From: Byssothecium circinans | Taxonomy: Eukaryota; Ascomycota; Dothideomycetes; Pleosporales; Massarinaceae | Assembly: GCA_010015675.1 (NCBI GenBank) | Contig: ML976994.1 | Location: 400,274-464,273 of the forward strand | Reading direction: 5' to 3' | Length of the DNA: 64,000 nucleotides | Shown: positions 1 to 12,149 of the stretch, one piece after another | How positions within the stretch are numbered: position 1 is the first letter of the stretch | How the letters are laid out: the number at the start of each line of letters is the position of its first letter | Program-made: the position numbers and the translations under genes | Notes under the pieces: generated by a model | What the model was told of the DNA's origin: nothing | The model's database searches: none | Seen by the model: only the letters and a program-made list of their open reading frames with translations

Positions 1-2741
1 TTTAGCTATTAATCTATAGGTAAAGGTAGGTTTTACCTAAGATTTCTTCTTTTACTAATAACTATTTTATTACGTAAGCTATAGCTATAAAATTTTAATA
101 GCTATTAGATTATATATATATCTATCTAGGTTTCAAATTTTAAAAGAAAATATTAAGGTTTAGCTTTGTTATTAAGATATCCTGTTTTGATTTTCCAATG
201 CCAAGCTTTTGAGCGGTTCGGTGGTGTGGGCGGTTCGGTGGTGCTTTACGTTATACTATAAGTAGCTAGATAGTCTTTTATGTAATCTTAAACCTATCCT
301 CTTACTCCTTTAAATAGTTAATTATGCTTTCTAACTTATCTTTAAAGAAGACTGCATAGTTAACATTAAAGTTACTAAAATCCTTTCTTCTTAAAGAATT
401 AGACTTTAAATTAGGAAACGCATAGCTATTATTAGAATAAAGGGACTTATATGTCTTAGACTTATAGCCGCTATCTTAGGACTCGCGCAAATTAATCCAA
501 CTTAAAAAGCCTCTAATAGAATTCAAAATATCTTGCGTTACTATACTAATGATACTAACGTAGTCTTAAATGCATACATAGGACTACTATCACCTAAGGA
601 TATTTAGCTCTATTAAATAAATACTAATCTCATAAAGACTAGTATAAGTAGTTAATATATAAAGTAATGTATCTTAGACGTTCTTTAGAAAAGTGATATT
701 ATCTAGATGCTATACATAAGGTGATAGTATATTCGCGTACGTTACTAGCAACCTCTTAACTTTTATTTAAGTCTGCGTTATTTTCATAGATACATGCGCT
801 TGTAAAAAGTCGTTAGATAAGATATATCTTAAGGCCTAAAGAACTTACCTAACAGCATGCTGCACAACGAATCTTAGTTAGGTAGCCCAAAATCTGCTAG
901 TTTAGAATAGTGCTAAAATAAGTTTATTAGCATCTTTAGAAGCTTTAAAGGTCCTAGAATTTATGCTATAGTAAGGTACTTTAGTATGTCCTTTGTGGGC
1001 ATGCTTGCTAGGTGGAAAGTGTAAAGCGCTAACGTGATTACAATTAAGCCATGCACTAGAGATTAACTTAAGATATCGTAGCATTCTATAACTTCTACTA
1101 GCTTTAAGACCTTATTAGATGATATGTCTAAGCTAGGAACAAATGTTCCGTGTACACATCATAGAAGCTAGTTGAAAATATTAGGATCCTTGTTAAGTTA
1201 GATCGTTGGGGGTATAGTTTAGTATTTAGAAAGTTAGTATGCTAATCTCTTAAACAAGAAACTTATCTTCCTAGAGTAAACTATAAAAGAAGTATTATAA
1301 ATAATAATCCGCGTATTACTGCTCTCTTTAATAGTGCATTCTTGTAACGTGGCTATAGTTTATACTTAGAATAAAGATAATAACTTTACTACGTATTTAA
1401 GTATAATAATGTACGACTATTAATTATATAGGGTTTTAAGTATAGCTTACTACATAGCTCCGTAGTTACCGTGTACTTTTTTAGGACGTATAGGCAGTTA
1501 CTATTCTAGGACTTATAGAGTATTCTAAACTCTAACTTTAACGTTATAACTAATAACCTTATTTAAGCTGTACTATTTAATATTATTTAATAGGATCTTT
1601 TAGAACGTCTACACTAGATAGGCGAGACTACTAGGATAGTTATCCCTACTATAATAGGTGTGTTAGATTCTAAGATAAAGATTACTAGCACGTTTACAAC
1701 TATGCTTATGCTATTGTAGCTTAACATTCTTAACGGCGTACAAGTAATACGTTTAAAGCTTTAAAGTGGCACCTTATTAGAACTTCTTAAAGTTAATAAT
1801 ATACTACCTACTAGACCGTTCATAAGAATAAGCGAACTAGTTAGAGAAGAATCTGTACCTATTTAAACTAAATAAGAAGATATAATAGGTTTATAGTCTA
1901 GCTAGCTCTCTGCTTAAAGACTTGCCGTTGCTCCTACTACATTACGAAATATCCTACATGTCTAGCGGCCCTAAATAAGGTACCTTACTAGTTATCTATA
2001 ATAAAAGATCTAGAGGCATCACCAGACTTTCCGTTTATAAGGGGGGCTATAGGAATAGGAATAATAATTCACCATAGATATTATCTAAAAAAAATAGTAG
2101 ATTAGAAGATCTAGCATCTACATTGTTTGCTACTAGTTAATTATCTATAAACATGCCATAGATACTATTAAAATCTAGGTTTATTTATCTTTCTGCACTT
2201 ACTTCCACTGTAACGCTTCCTATATCTTATAGCCTTTCGCGGGTTAGAGGAGCATCAGCGTTAGGTACTTTAGACTTAGCGTTAGCAGGTAGTAGTGCTT
2301 TTACAGTAATACGCTTAAAGATTTTATTAATTAAAGCTACGTCTTTACCATTTTAATTTGTGAGGATAGGCTTACCTAGGAACTGTCCACATTTATTTAG
2401 AAAAGTGTAAAGCTGCTAAATACCTAATTTTAGTATCTTTATCTCGTCCTATAGATATCCCGCGTATGAGTCTTTATTATTACGTAAGCGTTTTATGCAG
2501 AGATTAGTGCTATGATACACAAATGCATACCTTCTCTTAGATAGAGAACTCTAGATATAAATCTTATTATTATTTAAATACCTAGTATAAGAATAGGTCG
2601 CATTACTATTAGTACACTTTGCTTAGTTAACAGGCAGCTAAGATATGCACGAGAGTATGGGCAGCTTGCCTTAGTCTTCTTATGCTAACAGCGTTTACAT
2701 GCTCGTAATACGTGTCTCTTCCGTACGCGTAAGGAAGACAT
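1..2741 (-). pseudogene. Zn(II)2Cys6 transcription factor-like pseudogene
   Basis: Reading leftwards from ATG 2741-2739 the frame begins MSSLRVRKRHVLRACKRC, then a stop, then HKKTK. The basic run, the C-x2-C pair (2699-2688) and the KK-x-K that follows are the usual start of a fungal Gal4-type binuclear zinc cluster. A frame change just after this (about 2670) leads into a frame that still shows further Cys residues, including an AKC. Down to about 1900 another frame reads as a moderately open polypeptide, and an open stretch of 60 codons lies at 1084-902. I could not match the middle domain confidently, and the left end may lie outside the window. Gln and Arg positions are replaced by stops, as in the rest of the region. 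A zinc-cluster regulator is the best explanation, but only the first 25 residues support it. Confidence 0.5.
213..243. repeat. 17-bp-period direct repeat in a GC-richer patch
   Basis: The 14-mer GCGGTTCGGTGGTG occurs at 213-226 and 230-243. The surrounding 180-250 retains CpA/TpG words and looks less mutated than its flanks. Confidence 0.6.
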
Positions 2742-3859
2742 GATGCATTACTATAATCTTAGGTGCATAGATGTCTAGCTATTTACTAGGTAGGGCATCG
2801 CCGTCTTAAGAGGGGTTGCTAACCGCTAATATGGCAAGTAAGATAGTATGAAATACACTAGGGATCTATTAACTTCTTATAGCACTTTTACTTCTCACCT
2901 CGCCTAGGTCTCTTCTACGCCGTACGGCGCAAGTAGTATAGCAACATTGCTATAATGCAGTAGCTTCTAATTAAAACATAGAAAGATATACTTAACTTTG
3001 TAACCTTACTAGATACACTCGCTATACTATGCCGTGTTAATAAGCACTTTAACCTATTTGCTCATCTTAAACTTTATAAACATATAGTACTTACTATAAC
3101 TAGTTTTAATAGTCTTAATTGTATCTAGAAGTCTATTAGTGCTAGGGCTAGTAAAAGTATTAAGTTATACACCTAAAAGATAATAATTATTAACTGCACG
3201 TCTTTATTAAATACTATCATGACTTAGTTACTTCTTCTATAGCTCTTTTAACATGAGCGGCGTACTCCTCTAGAGAGCGATATAGTCTAATAGTTTAAGA
3301 AGAACTATTCTCTATACCTAATTCTTTTACTTGTACCTAATAAGAGATTGCAGATATTTAGGTACTATTCCTCTGCTTAAAGGTAGTAGTGTTACCTAAT
3401 ATTTCTTAGGCACCTATCTAAGCGTTACCTGCACATGCGCATTATTAAGTACCTTTCGCACATGTAGCTAGCGCTATAGTTTTTTTAGGCCACTATTTAA
3501 TATGACTAACAATATTAATACTAGTTTAATGATACTTTTCTACTATTATACATTGGATTAGGCTTCTACTACCTGCAAACATGCGACATAAGCTTCCTTG
3601 ATAAGGAACGCTTTAATATTTTTACCTAAAGATTAATGTGGCAGCCTTAGTTATTCTAGGTAAACTTATGTAACCTTTAGCTAGGAGTTATAAACCATAA
3701 GGCTTATATGAAAATACTTGTAAGAGCTACACTAGAATAGCTACTAGACTAGATATCTCATTTAAAGAACGTGAAGAGATTAACCTTAGACGGCTTTAAT
3801 CTTAATAATTTGTTTTCTTTACTTACTACTATGCTAACAATGCAGTCTATTACCTATCT
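2742..3859. other. RIP-degraded sequence, no gene recognised
   Basis: Dense stops in all frames. I see no domain, repeat pair or RNA gene here. Confidence 0.5.
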
Positions 3860-4315
3860 TATACTTTAGAACTATTCGCATGCTAATGTTTTCTTTATAG
3901 AGATAGCTAATACGTTTATTATGCACTAGCGTCTTATAGCTTTACGGAAACTAGCTGTGCAATTTAACTAGATAGCATTAAGGAACGTAGACAGCTGCCT
4001 AGAACTACTTTTTAGTATTTATAGCCTTACATTACTACACATCACGTGGGATAAAATTGGCGGTATGCCTTAGATAACTATCTTAAACTTGCTAAAGATT
4101 TCTAAAAATCTTTAGTCCTTTTTATTTTATGATAAAAGCTATACCTTTTACTTTAAGGATAAGATTATATACTTTTGCTATAGCCTTAAGAGAGTCCTTA
4201 CCTCTTGTAAGAATATGAAAGAGATAGGGTTTTAGGCTAATAAACGCTTTATTAACCTTAGTATCTAGGACCTAACTCTTATTACGCATGAGAATTATTT
4301 CTAGGTAAGTCCTTT
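3860..4315 (+). pseudogene. Degenerate ORF fragment, unrecognised
   Basis: One plus-strand frame stays coherent for about 150 codons, with stops only at likely former Gln/Arg codons. It contains recognisable stretches such as TWDKIGGMP (starting near 4044) and KNMKEIGF (near 4216). I do not recognise the family. It lies between the transcription factor-like and DUF3723-like pseudogenes, and no start or end can be defined. Confidence 0.3.
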
Positions 4316-4799
4316 TCTTTTTCTATCTTTGTTTATATATTTATTGCGGATACTAGGCTAGCTTAAGATGCATGCTAAATTTGTATACACTATATCTTTG
4401 ACAGTACTATAGTCATAGCTTGATATATTTCAGCATAGAGAAAGAAACCGCGTGGAATTTACAATGCTAGGTGAATAGGCTATTTTAGTTCTTAGACTAG
4501 GAGAGAGTTTGTCCTTGCCTACGCTACATTATTATTAGAACCTAGCAGCGACTAGCAACTAGTTAGGTAGATAACCTTTTTACATAGTATTACTTTTTAA
4601 AAGGTAAATAAATTAAGGTTATAAGTAGCGATGCGGTAGTAGCTATGCTAGTTCCTATTAGTATTCTATAAGAAGAATACTTTACTATAATACTTAACTA
4701 TGATCTAAGGTGCTACTAGCACGGTAGGAAAGTAGGACAGTTTTAGTAAAGCTATTTTTATTTATTTTAAGCTATAAACCTTTTTCTACTTTTCTTACT

Positions 4800-5057
4800 T
4801 ACCTTAGCCTTATTCTTCGTGACTACGTCTAAGGTTTTACTAAGCATATGATTCGTTTATTACATTATAATAGTACACGTCTAGAATTAAGGTCTTTGTT
4901 TTAAAGTTATAAATCTTATTAGAATTACTAGTATACTTTTGCAAGATTCTAGATTATTTAATAAAGAAAGTCTTTGCGTTACCCTTTAGGATTTTAACTA
5001 GCTCTTGCTTAATAGCATTATAACTATAGAGTGTCTTTAATACTTTCTTTACCATGA
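4800..5057 (-). pseudogene. DUF3723-like pseudogene, C-terminal piece
   Basis: This is the C-terminal part of the broken gene whose other pieces are 13713-14153 and 24258-25790. If the Gypsy element (5058-13712) and one copy of its 5-bp target duplication are removed, the frame from the middle piece runs straight on (...LEDRVAVKKVLKTLYSYN...). Codon ends at 14138 and at 5052 are then exactly 142 codons apart in the joined sequence. The frame then reads through KQELVKILKGNAKTFFIK with a few stops at probable Gln codons. The true stop is uncertain, around 4800. Confidence 0.6.
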
Positions 5058-5543
5058 TGTTACTAAGGGGTATACTTGCTGGTCCTAATCCGTGTAAGGG
5101 GAGGTTAGTGTAGGATGTATATGTTAGGTAGTATGCTTTAGTAGTTCAAGAGGTAAACGTACGAAAGCAACTAATTCTATAATAAACTATAGAATAACTA
5201 ACAAGTCTTAATCTAGGTAAGAGATAAACTGTAAAGAGTTAACTATAAAGAATTAGAACTAAAAAGATAAAGGAAATCCGTCTAGTCTTTATACTGCTCG
5301 TTCTGTTTCTTTGCTTCGTCCTATGAACCCTAATCTCTAGAGATTACTAATTAAGGCGAGATTACTCTTGCTCCCTTGTATAGCTCTAATCTCTAGGGAT
5401 TAGTATTCTTAGTGAGATTAATGTCACGTAACTACTAACCTAATCCTACCCCGCGCATCATCGTATCGCCGTCCTCTAGCCTTAACACCCTTAGCGCTGC
5501 ATTGTCTAGTCATAGATACCTTATACCTATCTTATTCATAACA
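5058..5543 (-). repeat. 3' LTR of the chromovirus
   Basis: 486 bp, TG...CA ends. It aligns without gaps to 13227-13712 with about 38 differences by hand count, all transitions. It is the 3' copy because the polypurine tract adjoins it internally. Confidence 0.95.
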
Positions 5544-5820
5544 TTATCCCCCTTTTTAGGATTATTGTCCTAATATCTATAAAGATCTAGCTGCTATGCC
5601 GCATTAAGTCTTAGCTAGCGTATAAAGCGCACGAGTTCTCCACCATAAGTAGCGTCATATCTTCCTTAGATATTCCTTAACCTCCTACTTAACTATGCCT
5701 AGGGAATCCTGTCCTTAAGTCCTAAAGGTTCCTTATATAGATCCTCTGTTTGTTCTTGCCAGTTCGTCTACTACTCATCGGAAATTGCTCGCCGGCCGCG
5801 TTCTAGCAAATGGTCGTGAG

Positions 5821-6336
5821 ATGCCTTCCCCTTACTCTACTTATTATAAGGAGAGTTAGAAGTACGTCGTAAGCCTAGATTCTAGGCGTTGTTTTAAGTG
5901 TCTAGATTATAATTCTAAGTGTAATCTAGTCGTAACCCCTTGAGAGTAAGCTAAGCTCAACGCGAAGCAAGATCGCGTGCGTTAGCGTTTACTTAAACTA
6001 GAGAAGTCTCTACGCGAGTCGCAGTTAGAGCTTCTACATCTTAATCATTAAGAGAAGGAGATATACTATTAGGAGTTAGCCTTAATAGAAGAGATAGAGA
6101 GCCTTGAATGTAAGGCTAAGTTACTAACTACTACTCCTAAGAGTATAGATGCTATCATTGTACCTTTACCATCGCTACCCATATTATCAACTAACCTAGA
6201 CTAGTTATAAGCTAACTCTTCTTTCTCATTTAATCCTTCCTTGTTTTTTAACTTTTCTACTTTTCTAGCGAACTTAGAACTACTACCTTTAGATACCGTT
6301 AGTAATAGTTCTTTACTAAATCTTTACAGCCTATAA
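5821..6336 (+). pseudogene. Antisense Zn2Cys6-like coiled-coil ORF in the chromovirus
   Basis: A plus-strand frame of 171 codons starts at ATG 5821 and ends at TAA 6334, convergent with pol, which ends near or across its 3' end. It starts MPSPYSTYYKES. The Cys/Tyr spacing is Y5-x2-Y8-x6-Y15-x8-C24-x2-C27-x6-C34, which is exactly the binuclear zinc-cluster pattern if the three Tyr (TAT or TAC) were Cys (TGT or TGC) before G-to-A RIP. Residues from about 42 to 100 are Lys/Glu/Leu-rich and coiled-coil-like, followed by a Ser/Pro/Leu-rich tail. Internal stops fall at probable Gln, Arg and Trp codons. From memory, similar small Cys-rich coiled-coil proteins are often annotated beside fungal Gypsy elements; I could not check this. 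A function in the element's life cycle is inference only. Confidence 0.7.
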
Positions 6337-9300
6337 GATTCTATATTAGTTCCTAGGTATTTTAGCTATCTAGCTAGTCCTTCTACTTAACTAAGTACTT
6401 CCACTAACGTTTAAATTTCCGCAGGTCCTTAATTTCCTTGACCTTGTAGTTTTCATCCTTAAGCTCAATTCATGTCTCAATTTCAGCGTCTGGTGGTGCT
6501 GGTTCAAGAAGGGATTTATAAAAGATAAGGTATATACGCATACTTTTAGGAAGCCTTAGTCTAAACGTGATAGGTCCCTTGATCTCTAGGATCTTGAAGG
6601 GTCCTATCTAGAGGTTATCTAGTTTATCGCATAGTTGTTTAGTTTTCAAATTTTTTTATAATAGGAAAACTTTATCCCCCTCTTTAAAGGTTAGTCTCTT
6701 AAGCCTTTTCTTATTTACTAATCTAGCTATCGTAAGGTTCTGTTAAGCAATTCGTTAGCTTAATTCGTTGTGTAATTCACGAAGTAGTCGTGCCTTATTG
6801 TTAGCTCTAGCTAAAAGGCTCTTAACGTCCTTAGGATTTTAATGAGCAGTCGGCTCATATCCGTAGTTCGCGTAGTGCGGTGAGTATTCTATTGTTAAGG
6901 ATCTTATGCTATTGTAGGCTAATTGCGCTATTAGCAGAAGTTTAACCTAGTTATCCTATAGCTTATTAGCGTACATCCTTAGATATTATTCTAGTGTCTA
7001 GTTCATCTATTCCATCTAACTATCTATCTATAGATAGAAGCTAGTCGAAAGCTTCTTATTAACTCTTAGCTTCGCAAGGAACGTGCTCTAATACTTGAAA
7101 GTAAATAGTGTTCTATAATTAGTAATAAACTATTCTAGTACACCGTGTTAACTAATAAGTGCCTTAGTTACTTCGTAGGCTATTTCTTTAGCCATAACTA
7201 TTTCTTCTATTAGTACGAAGATTGATGCTTTAGTTAATTAGTTAATAATTACTAATATTAAGTCGCATAGCCTTACTAATCTAGGTTCTAATAATTTTAG
7301 GAGCTTTACTATGAAGTCCATCATAACGCTAATCTATGGGCGTGCGGTTGGTTCTAGCAGTTAGAGTAATCTATAGGGCTTATGTCTCTTAGGCTTATTT
7401 TTAGAATAGGCTAAATAGTTGCCTATCGCATTCTAAACTGTTTTTCATACATTAGGTATTAAGTACTTATTTAAGATCTATTAAACTATTTTGTTGATGC
7501 CTAGGTGTCTGTATTCTCTAGACTCATGTAGCTTTTATATCAAGGTTAGTGCGTAAGCTTCGCGTAGTATAATTCGTTATTTTTTATCTTAGGGCGGTCC
7601 TGCCCTTAGATGGTTTACTAAGTCGTATTCTACCCTCTATCCTAGAGTTAGACGATTATAGTCTGCTTAATCATGTACCTCTAGTCCTTAATAATCAATC
7701 CTAGCTACCTAGACTAATTAGGGTTAATTATACCCTAGACTGCTATTACTATCCTTTCATAGGACCGCGTCATGCGTAATAGGTCTATTTGTCTCCTAAA
7801 GGTTAGATCTCTAGCTAAGGGCATCCACTACTCCATTCAGCGATCCTAGATAATAGTGTACTTTAAAGTCATAATCTATCATCATCTTAGCCTATCTAAC
7901 CTATCATTAGTTAAGTTTCTTAGTCATCATGAAACTTATTAGGTTCTAGTAATCTAAATATACTTCTACCTAGTATCTAGCGCCTACTAGCTAGACTCGC
8001 CATTATTTAAAGGAATCTACTATTACTAGTAGTTCTTTATCATAAACGTCATAGTTAAGTTCTACTCTTAAGAACTTCTAAGAATAGTAAAACACTAGTC
8101 TCTATTTCCTATCTTCGCCTTGCTATAAGAGAATTGCTCCTAAGGCATAGTCTAATGTGTTCGTCTTTACTTATAGTAGCCATTCTAGGTTATGCATCTA
8201 TAGCATAGGGGCCGACAGGAATAATTCCTTTAGCTTTTTAAAAGCCTTCTATTGTTCTTGTCCCTACTAGAATCCCTTTTCTTTCTTAGTAATCTCTATA
8301 AAAGGCGCTGTAGTCTTTAAGTATCCTTAAATAAACTTTTAGTAGAAGTTAGCAAATCCTAAGAAGGATTACACGTCCTTAACTATCTTAGGTTTTAGCT
8401 ATTCCTTTATAGTCTTTACTTTCTTCGGGTCTATAGCGATACCGTCTTATAAAATGATAAATCTTAAGTAATCTGTCTCTATGACGTGGAATTCGCATTT
8501 TTCTAGCTATAAGAGTAATTAATACTCTCTAAGCTTCCTAAGCACCTTCTTAACGTGTTTAATATAATCTTTAAGCGTTCCTAAGGTATACACCAGTATA
8601 TCATCTAGGTACGCAGTTATAAAAACGTTCAAGTATTCATGAAGTGCTTTGTTGACGAGTGCCTAGAACGTCGTAGACGCGTTCATTAGTCTAAAGGGCA
8701 TAACCATATACTCATATAATCTATAATAAGTTTTAAAGGCTATTAGCTATTTAAAGCCCTTAGCTATCTATATTTAATAGAATCCGTCTCACATGTTAAA
8801 TTTCGTAATCTACTTAACTCTTTAGAGGTGGTCTATGAGTTCCTAGATTAAAGGAAGAGAGTAATAGTTCTTTCTTATAACGTAGTTTAGCTGCCTGTAA
8901 TCTACATAAAGTTATAGCTTTCTATTCTTTTTTAAGATGAAGAGAATTGGTAAAGCCATTAGGCTTGCACTTTCTTATATATATCCTTACTTTAAGTTCT
9001 TCTTAATGTACTCCCGCAGTTCTAACTGCTAATCTAGAGTAAGTAGATATATTAGTCCTAGACGCAACTTTACACCTTCTTCTAGGTAAATCTTATAATC
9101 CTAATCCTAGTGATCTAGTAATGCGGTTTCTTCTATTTCCTTAACTAGATCTTAAAACTCCTTGTATTCTAGTAGTATTATTAGTTAGGGTTTGTCCTTT
9201 ATAGGCGCAACTCTCTGTATCTAGATAACTCCTAATTGCGAAGGGTCCTTCTTATAGATCCTTTTAATCTTATAAGGTGATATCTTGCTAATCTATCCAG

Positions 9301-9900
9301 TTTAACTAGGTAAGCTCTAGATTGCTGGGCTTAATCTTCTGTAGCGTGTTCTAGCAACCTTGCGTGCTAGTTCTTAGCTAAACATCATGCCTTTCTACTA
9401 ATCTATGGCAGGATTATGCTTTCTAAGCTAATTATATCTAATTAACATGTCTTCTTTACCAAGATCTATAATGTTAAAAGATGTTATGTCTTTAATTTTA
9501 AGTACATAAAATGACACTTCTTAGGTTTCTAACCTTAAGAATCCGTTGCCGTAGGACATTAGTCTATCATTAGCTAATACTACTCGTATTAGACGTTCCT
9601 TATCTTAATAGGGTATATTAAATTTCTTAACTACTTATAAAGAGATAATTATCTAAGCAGCTCTACTATCTACTAGTGCTATAAGTTTACGTTTATATAC
9701 GTATACCTCTACCTTTAATTAATGAACTAGCGGATCTAGGTGTCGTACGTTGTATAGGGTCATTATGACTTTTTCTTTTAATAGCTCTAGGTAGGCGTCT
9801 TATAGTTTAAGTGTATAAGATATCATCTTTAGCGGCCCTATCCTCTAGATAGCCTCGTAGCTAGTGTTGCGTTTCTAGCAACGTTCACCATACTTATCAT
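6300..9900 (-). pseudogene. pol: Chromovirus pol (protease-RT-RNase H-integrase-chromodomain)
   Basis: Minus-strand reading shows, in order: a protease motif ALVDSRAA (Asp-Ser codons at 9670-9665, the usual Gly now Arg); RT with EYMVMPFRLMNAS near 8710-8670 and the catalytic AYLDDILV (YLDD at 8611-8600, intact); RNase H DYALGAILL near 8150; an integrase core with MMDFIVKLLKLLEP near 7325-7280; and a chromodomain near 6475-6340 (ENYKVKEIKDLRKFKR then WKYLVK). These copy reverse-transcribed DNA into the genome, and the chromodomain would target heterochromatin. Many TAG/TAA stops mean no polyprotein can be made. I did not resolve every frame change along it. Confidence 0.9.
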
Positions 9901-10377
9901 GTAAGTGTCATTTTTCGTCTAAACGCATCTTCCTTCATCTTATTAAGGAGCGCTAGAAATTTGTAACGTTAGCATACTATCACTAAGCACTTAGAAGAGA
10001 GTAGTAGCTTATAGTTAGCTTTATACCATGCCTATGCTACTTCTTCCTTTAAGAGAAGGTAGAATATACACCTTAGGAGTGCGTAGTACTTATTCTATTT
10101 TAGCTCCTTATGTCCTTTATCTAAAAGATGTCCTATAGGGTAACAGTAGAGACATGCGCTATTCTTGCATACTATTACTTCTCTATTTATTTGTCTAGTA
10201 GGCTAGTACCCTGCAACGTGCTTACTAAGCTAGTATAGTTAATAGTGCATATTGTAGCACCTACTCTAACCTAGGCGTTCATGCTATTTTTGCTAATACT
10301 TAAAATAGTGTACGTGATAGTTATCTTCTATATAGTCCTTCTTAGAGAGGAGGGCGTAAGAGGCTTATCTAGACGTA

Positions 10378-11764
10378 TAGTACTAAGATAAAAGTATCTA
10401 GACTATTTAAATTAAGCAAATTATACCTAAACTTTAATACTACCTACTACCACTAATCCTTACTTAGTTTACGCGTTTTTTACGTTAAATTAATGGCGCC
10501 GCCTTATACCACCCTCTACTAGTCCTTTTTAGGCGATATATCACGTGCGCGCCTACTTAAGAAAGAGCTAAGCCCACACCTACGCGCGGCTATACTTAGC
10601 GCGGTCAAGAATCGCGTCAAACCTAAGGTAATCTAGGATACGTTTCGCGTTAGTAAATTAACCTACTACAACACTATAAAGAGATGGAATAAGCATAGGA
10701 AAATTACCTTATTACCATGTAAAGGAGCTCTAAAGAAAATGGATGCTTAAGATAAGTGTTAACTACTGTGGATTATTTGCTAATACCCGCGTATAGAGTA
10801 CGCAAAGCTAAAAGCAGAGGCTATTAGCATGCCTAATGTTTCCTTAAGAACGCTCTCTTACCTACTAAATAAGTATAGTATAAAGAAGTAGGCTACGAAA
10901 CTATGGCTAGCACTTTCTCTATTAGACGCCCGTAACTACCTTAGGTAGGCGCGTCTCAACTACTACAAAAGCTAGGTACGCGTTAAGTTCTCTAACGAGT
11001 GCTTAGTAGAGAGAGAACGTAGTAAGAAATACGTATAGGTATTTTATACACTATAGTAGAAGTAGTATAAGGAGATAGTTAAAGGTAGAGCTAGGTAATT
11101 AGTACTACGCTAGATGTTTTAGGCAGCTATTTGGCTAGGTAGAAGGAGTAAATTGATTGCTATAGAATGTGTTAGAGGCTTACGTGGGTACACCTCTACC
11201 TTATACACTAATATACTAGAGGATAGCCTACTACCCTAGAATAAGCTAGAGGAGGAGGACTTTAATCAAGAGAAGGAGGAGTATGAGCCCTACTAATTCA
11301 TGTAGGATAACGCTCTTATCTATAAGTCGCGAGAAACCATCAATTAGCTTAACGCGCATGAAATTAAGGTTATTGATTGGCCGCCGTACTCACCAGATAT
11401 CAACCCTATCAAGCATCTCTAGTGGCTGCTAAAGCAGAAGCTAGTTAAATTATATCCTAACCTTGAAGGCTAGGGCTTTAGAGGAGTTGATAGAGATCAC
11501 TTTACTTAATGCGCTTAAGAAGCGTGGAGAGTAATACCACAGGCTAGTATTAATAAGCTTATTAAGAGCGTACTATAGAGGATTTAGGCAGTTATCTAAG
11601 CTAGAGGCTAGTAAACAAAGTACTAAATTAATAGACTACTATTTATACCCTTCCTAATTACTATTGTAAGTGATTACCTATATAAAACTAATCATGGTAG
11701 ATATTTTCTATGGTTGGTAGTTTCTACTTTTTTAGATAGTCTAGATACTTATGTCCTAGTACTA
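10378..11764 (+). mobile_element. Tc1/mariner (DD34E) transposon nested in the chromovirus
   Basis: 1387 bp flanked by the TA target duplication at 10376-10377 and 11765-11766. Terminal inverted repeats of 34 bp (10378-10411 and 11731-11764) begin TAGTACTA and differ at four positions. The outermost C of the usual CAGT end is T here. The element lies in the opposite orientation to the chromovirus, between the gag knuckle and the protease. It encodes one degenerate transposase. Confidence 0.93.
10500..11626 (+). pseudogene. Tc1-type transposase (DD34E), inactivated
   Basis: The frame reads an N-terminal helix-turn-helix-like region (KKELSPHLRAAILSAVKNRV, from 10559), then the catalytic part: DNALIY with Asp at 11306-11308, and VIDWPPYSPDINPIKHL with the catalytic position at 11411-11413. 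There are 34 residues between the two, as in Tc1 families. The last residue is Lys (AAG) instead of Glu (GAG), a G-to-A change that removes catalysis. Several TAG stops lie inside and there is a frame change near 11470. The C-terminus ends around 11626. DNA cut-and-paste transposase in life; a pseudogene now. Confidence 0.9.
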
Positions 11765-12149
11765 TATATCACACGCTTCTTCTTTCCTATAGGTAAGTGA
11801 TATAATGCTCCCTTGTATAGTTATACTACTTAACTTCGTTATGTTTATTATTAATCTTGATTTATCATACTTTTATTTATAGACCTTATTCTCTCATTGC
11901 CGTTGCCACTGCTTCGTGGGCGTAGCCGCCGCGCACTAGTATATCTTAGGTACATGTTTCACCTTTATGTATATTATCCCTATACATTTAGCATAGATTA
12001 TATTTAAGCTATTAAAGGACCTCATGGTCATCTATCTAGTTTAAAAGGTAAGTCATTAGGGCTAAAATAGATTCTATATTATTATTACTAGATGATTCTA
12101 TAGCCTAATCTAGTTCTAGAGGTAGGCAAGAAGTAGGTTACTAGCGTAG

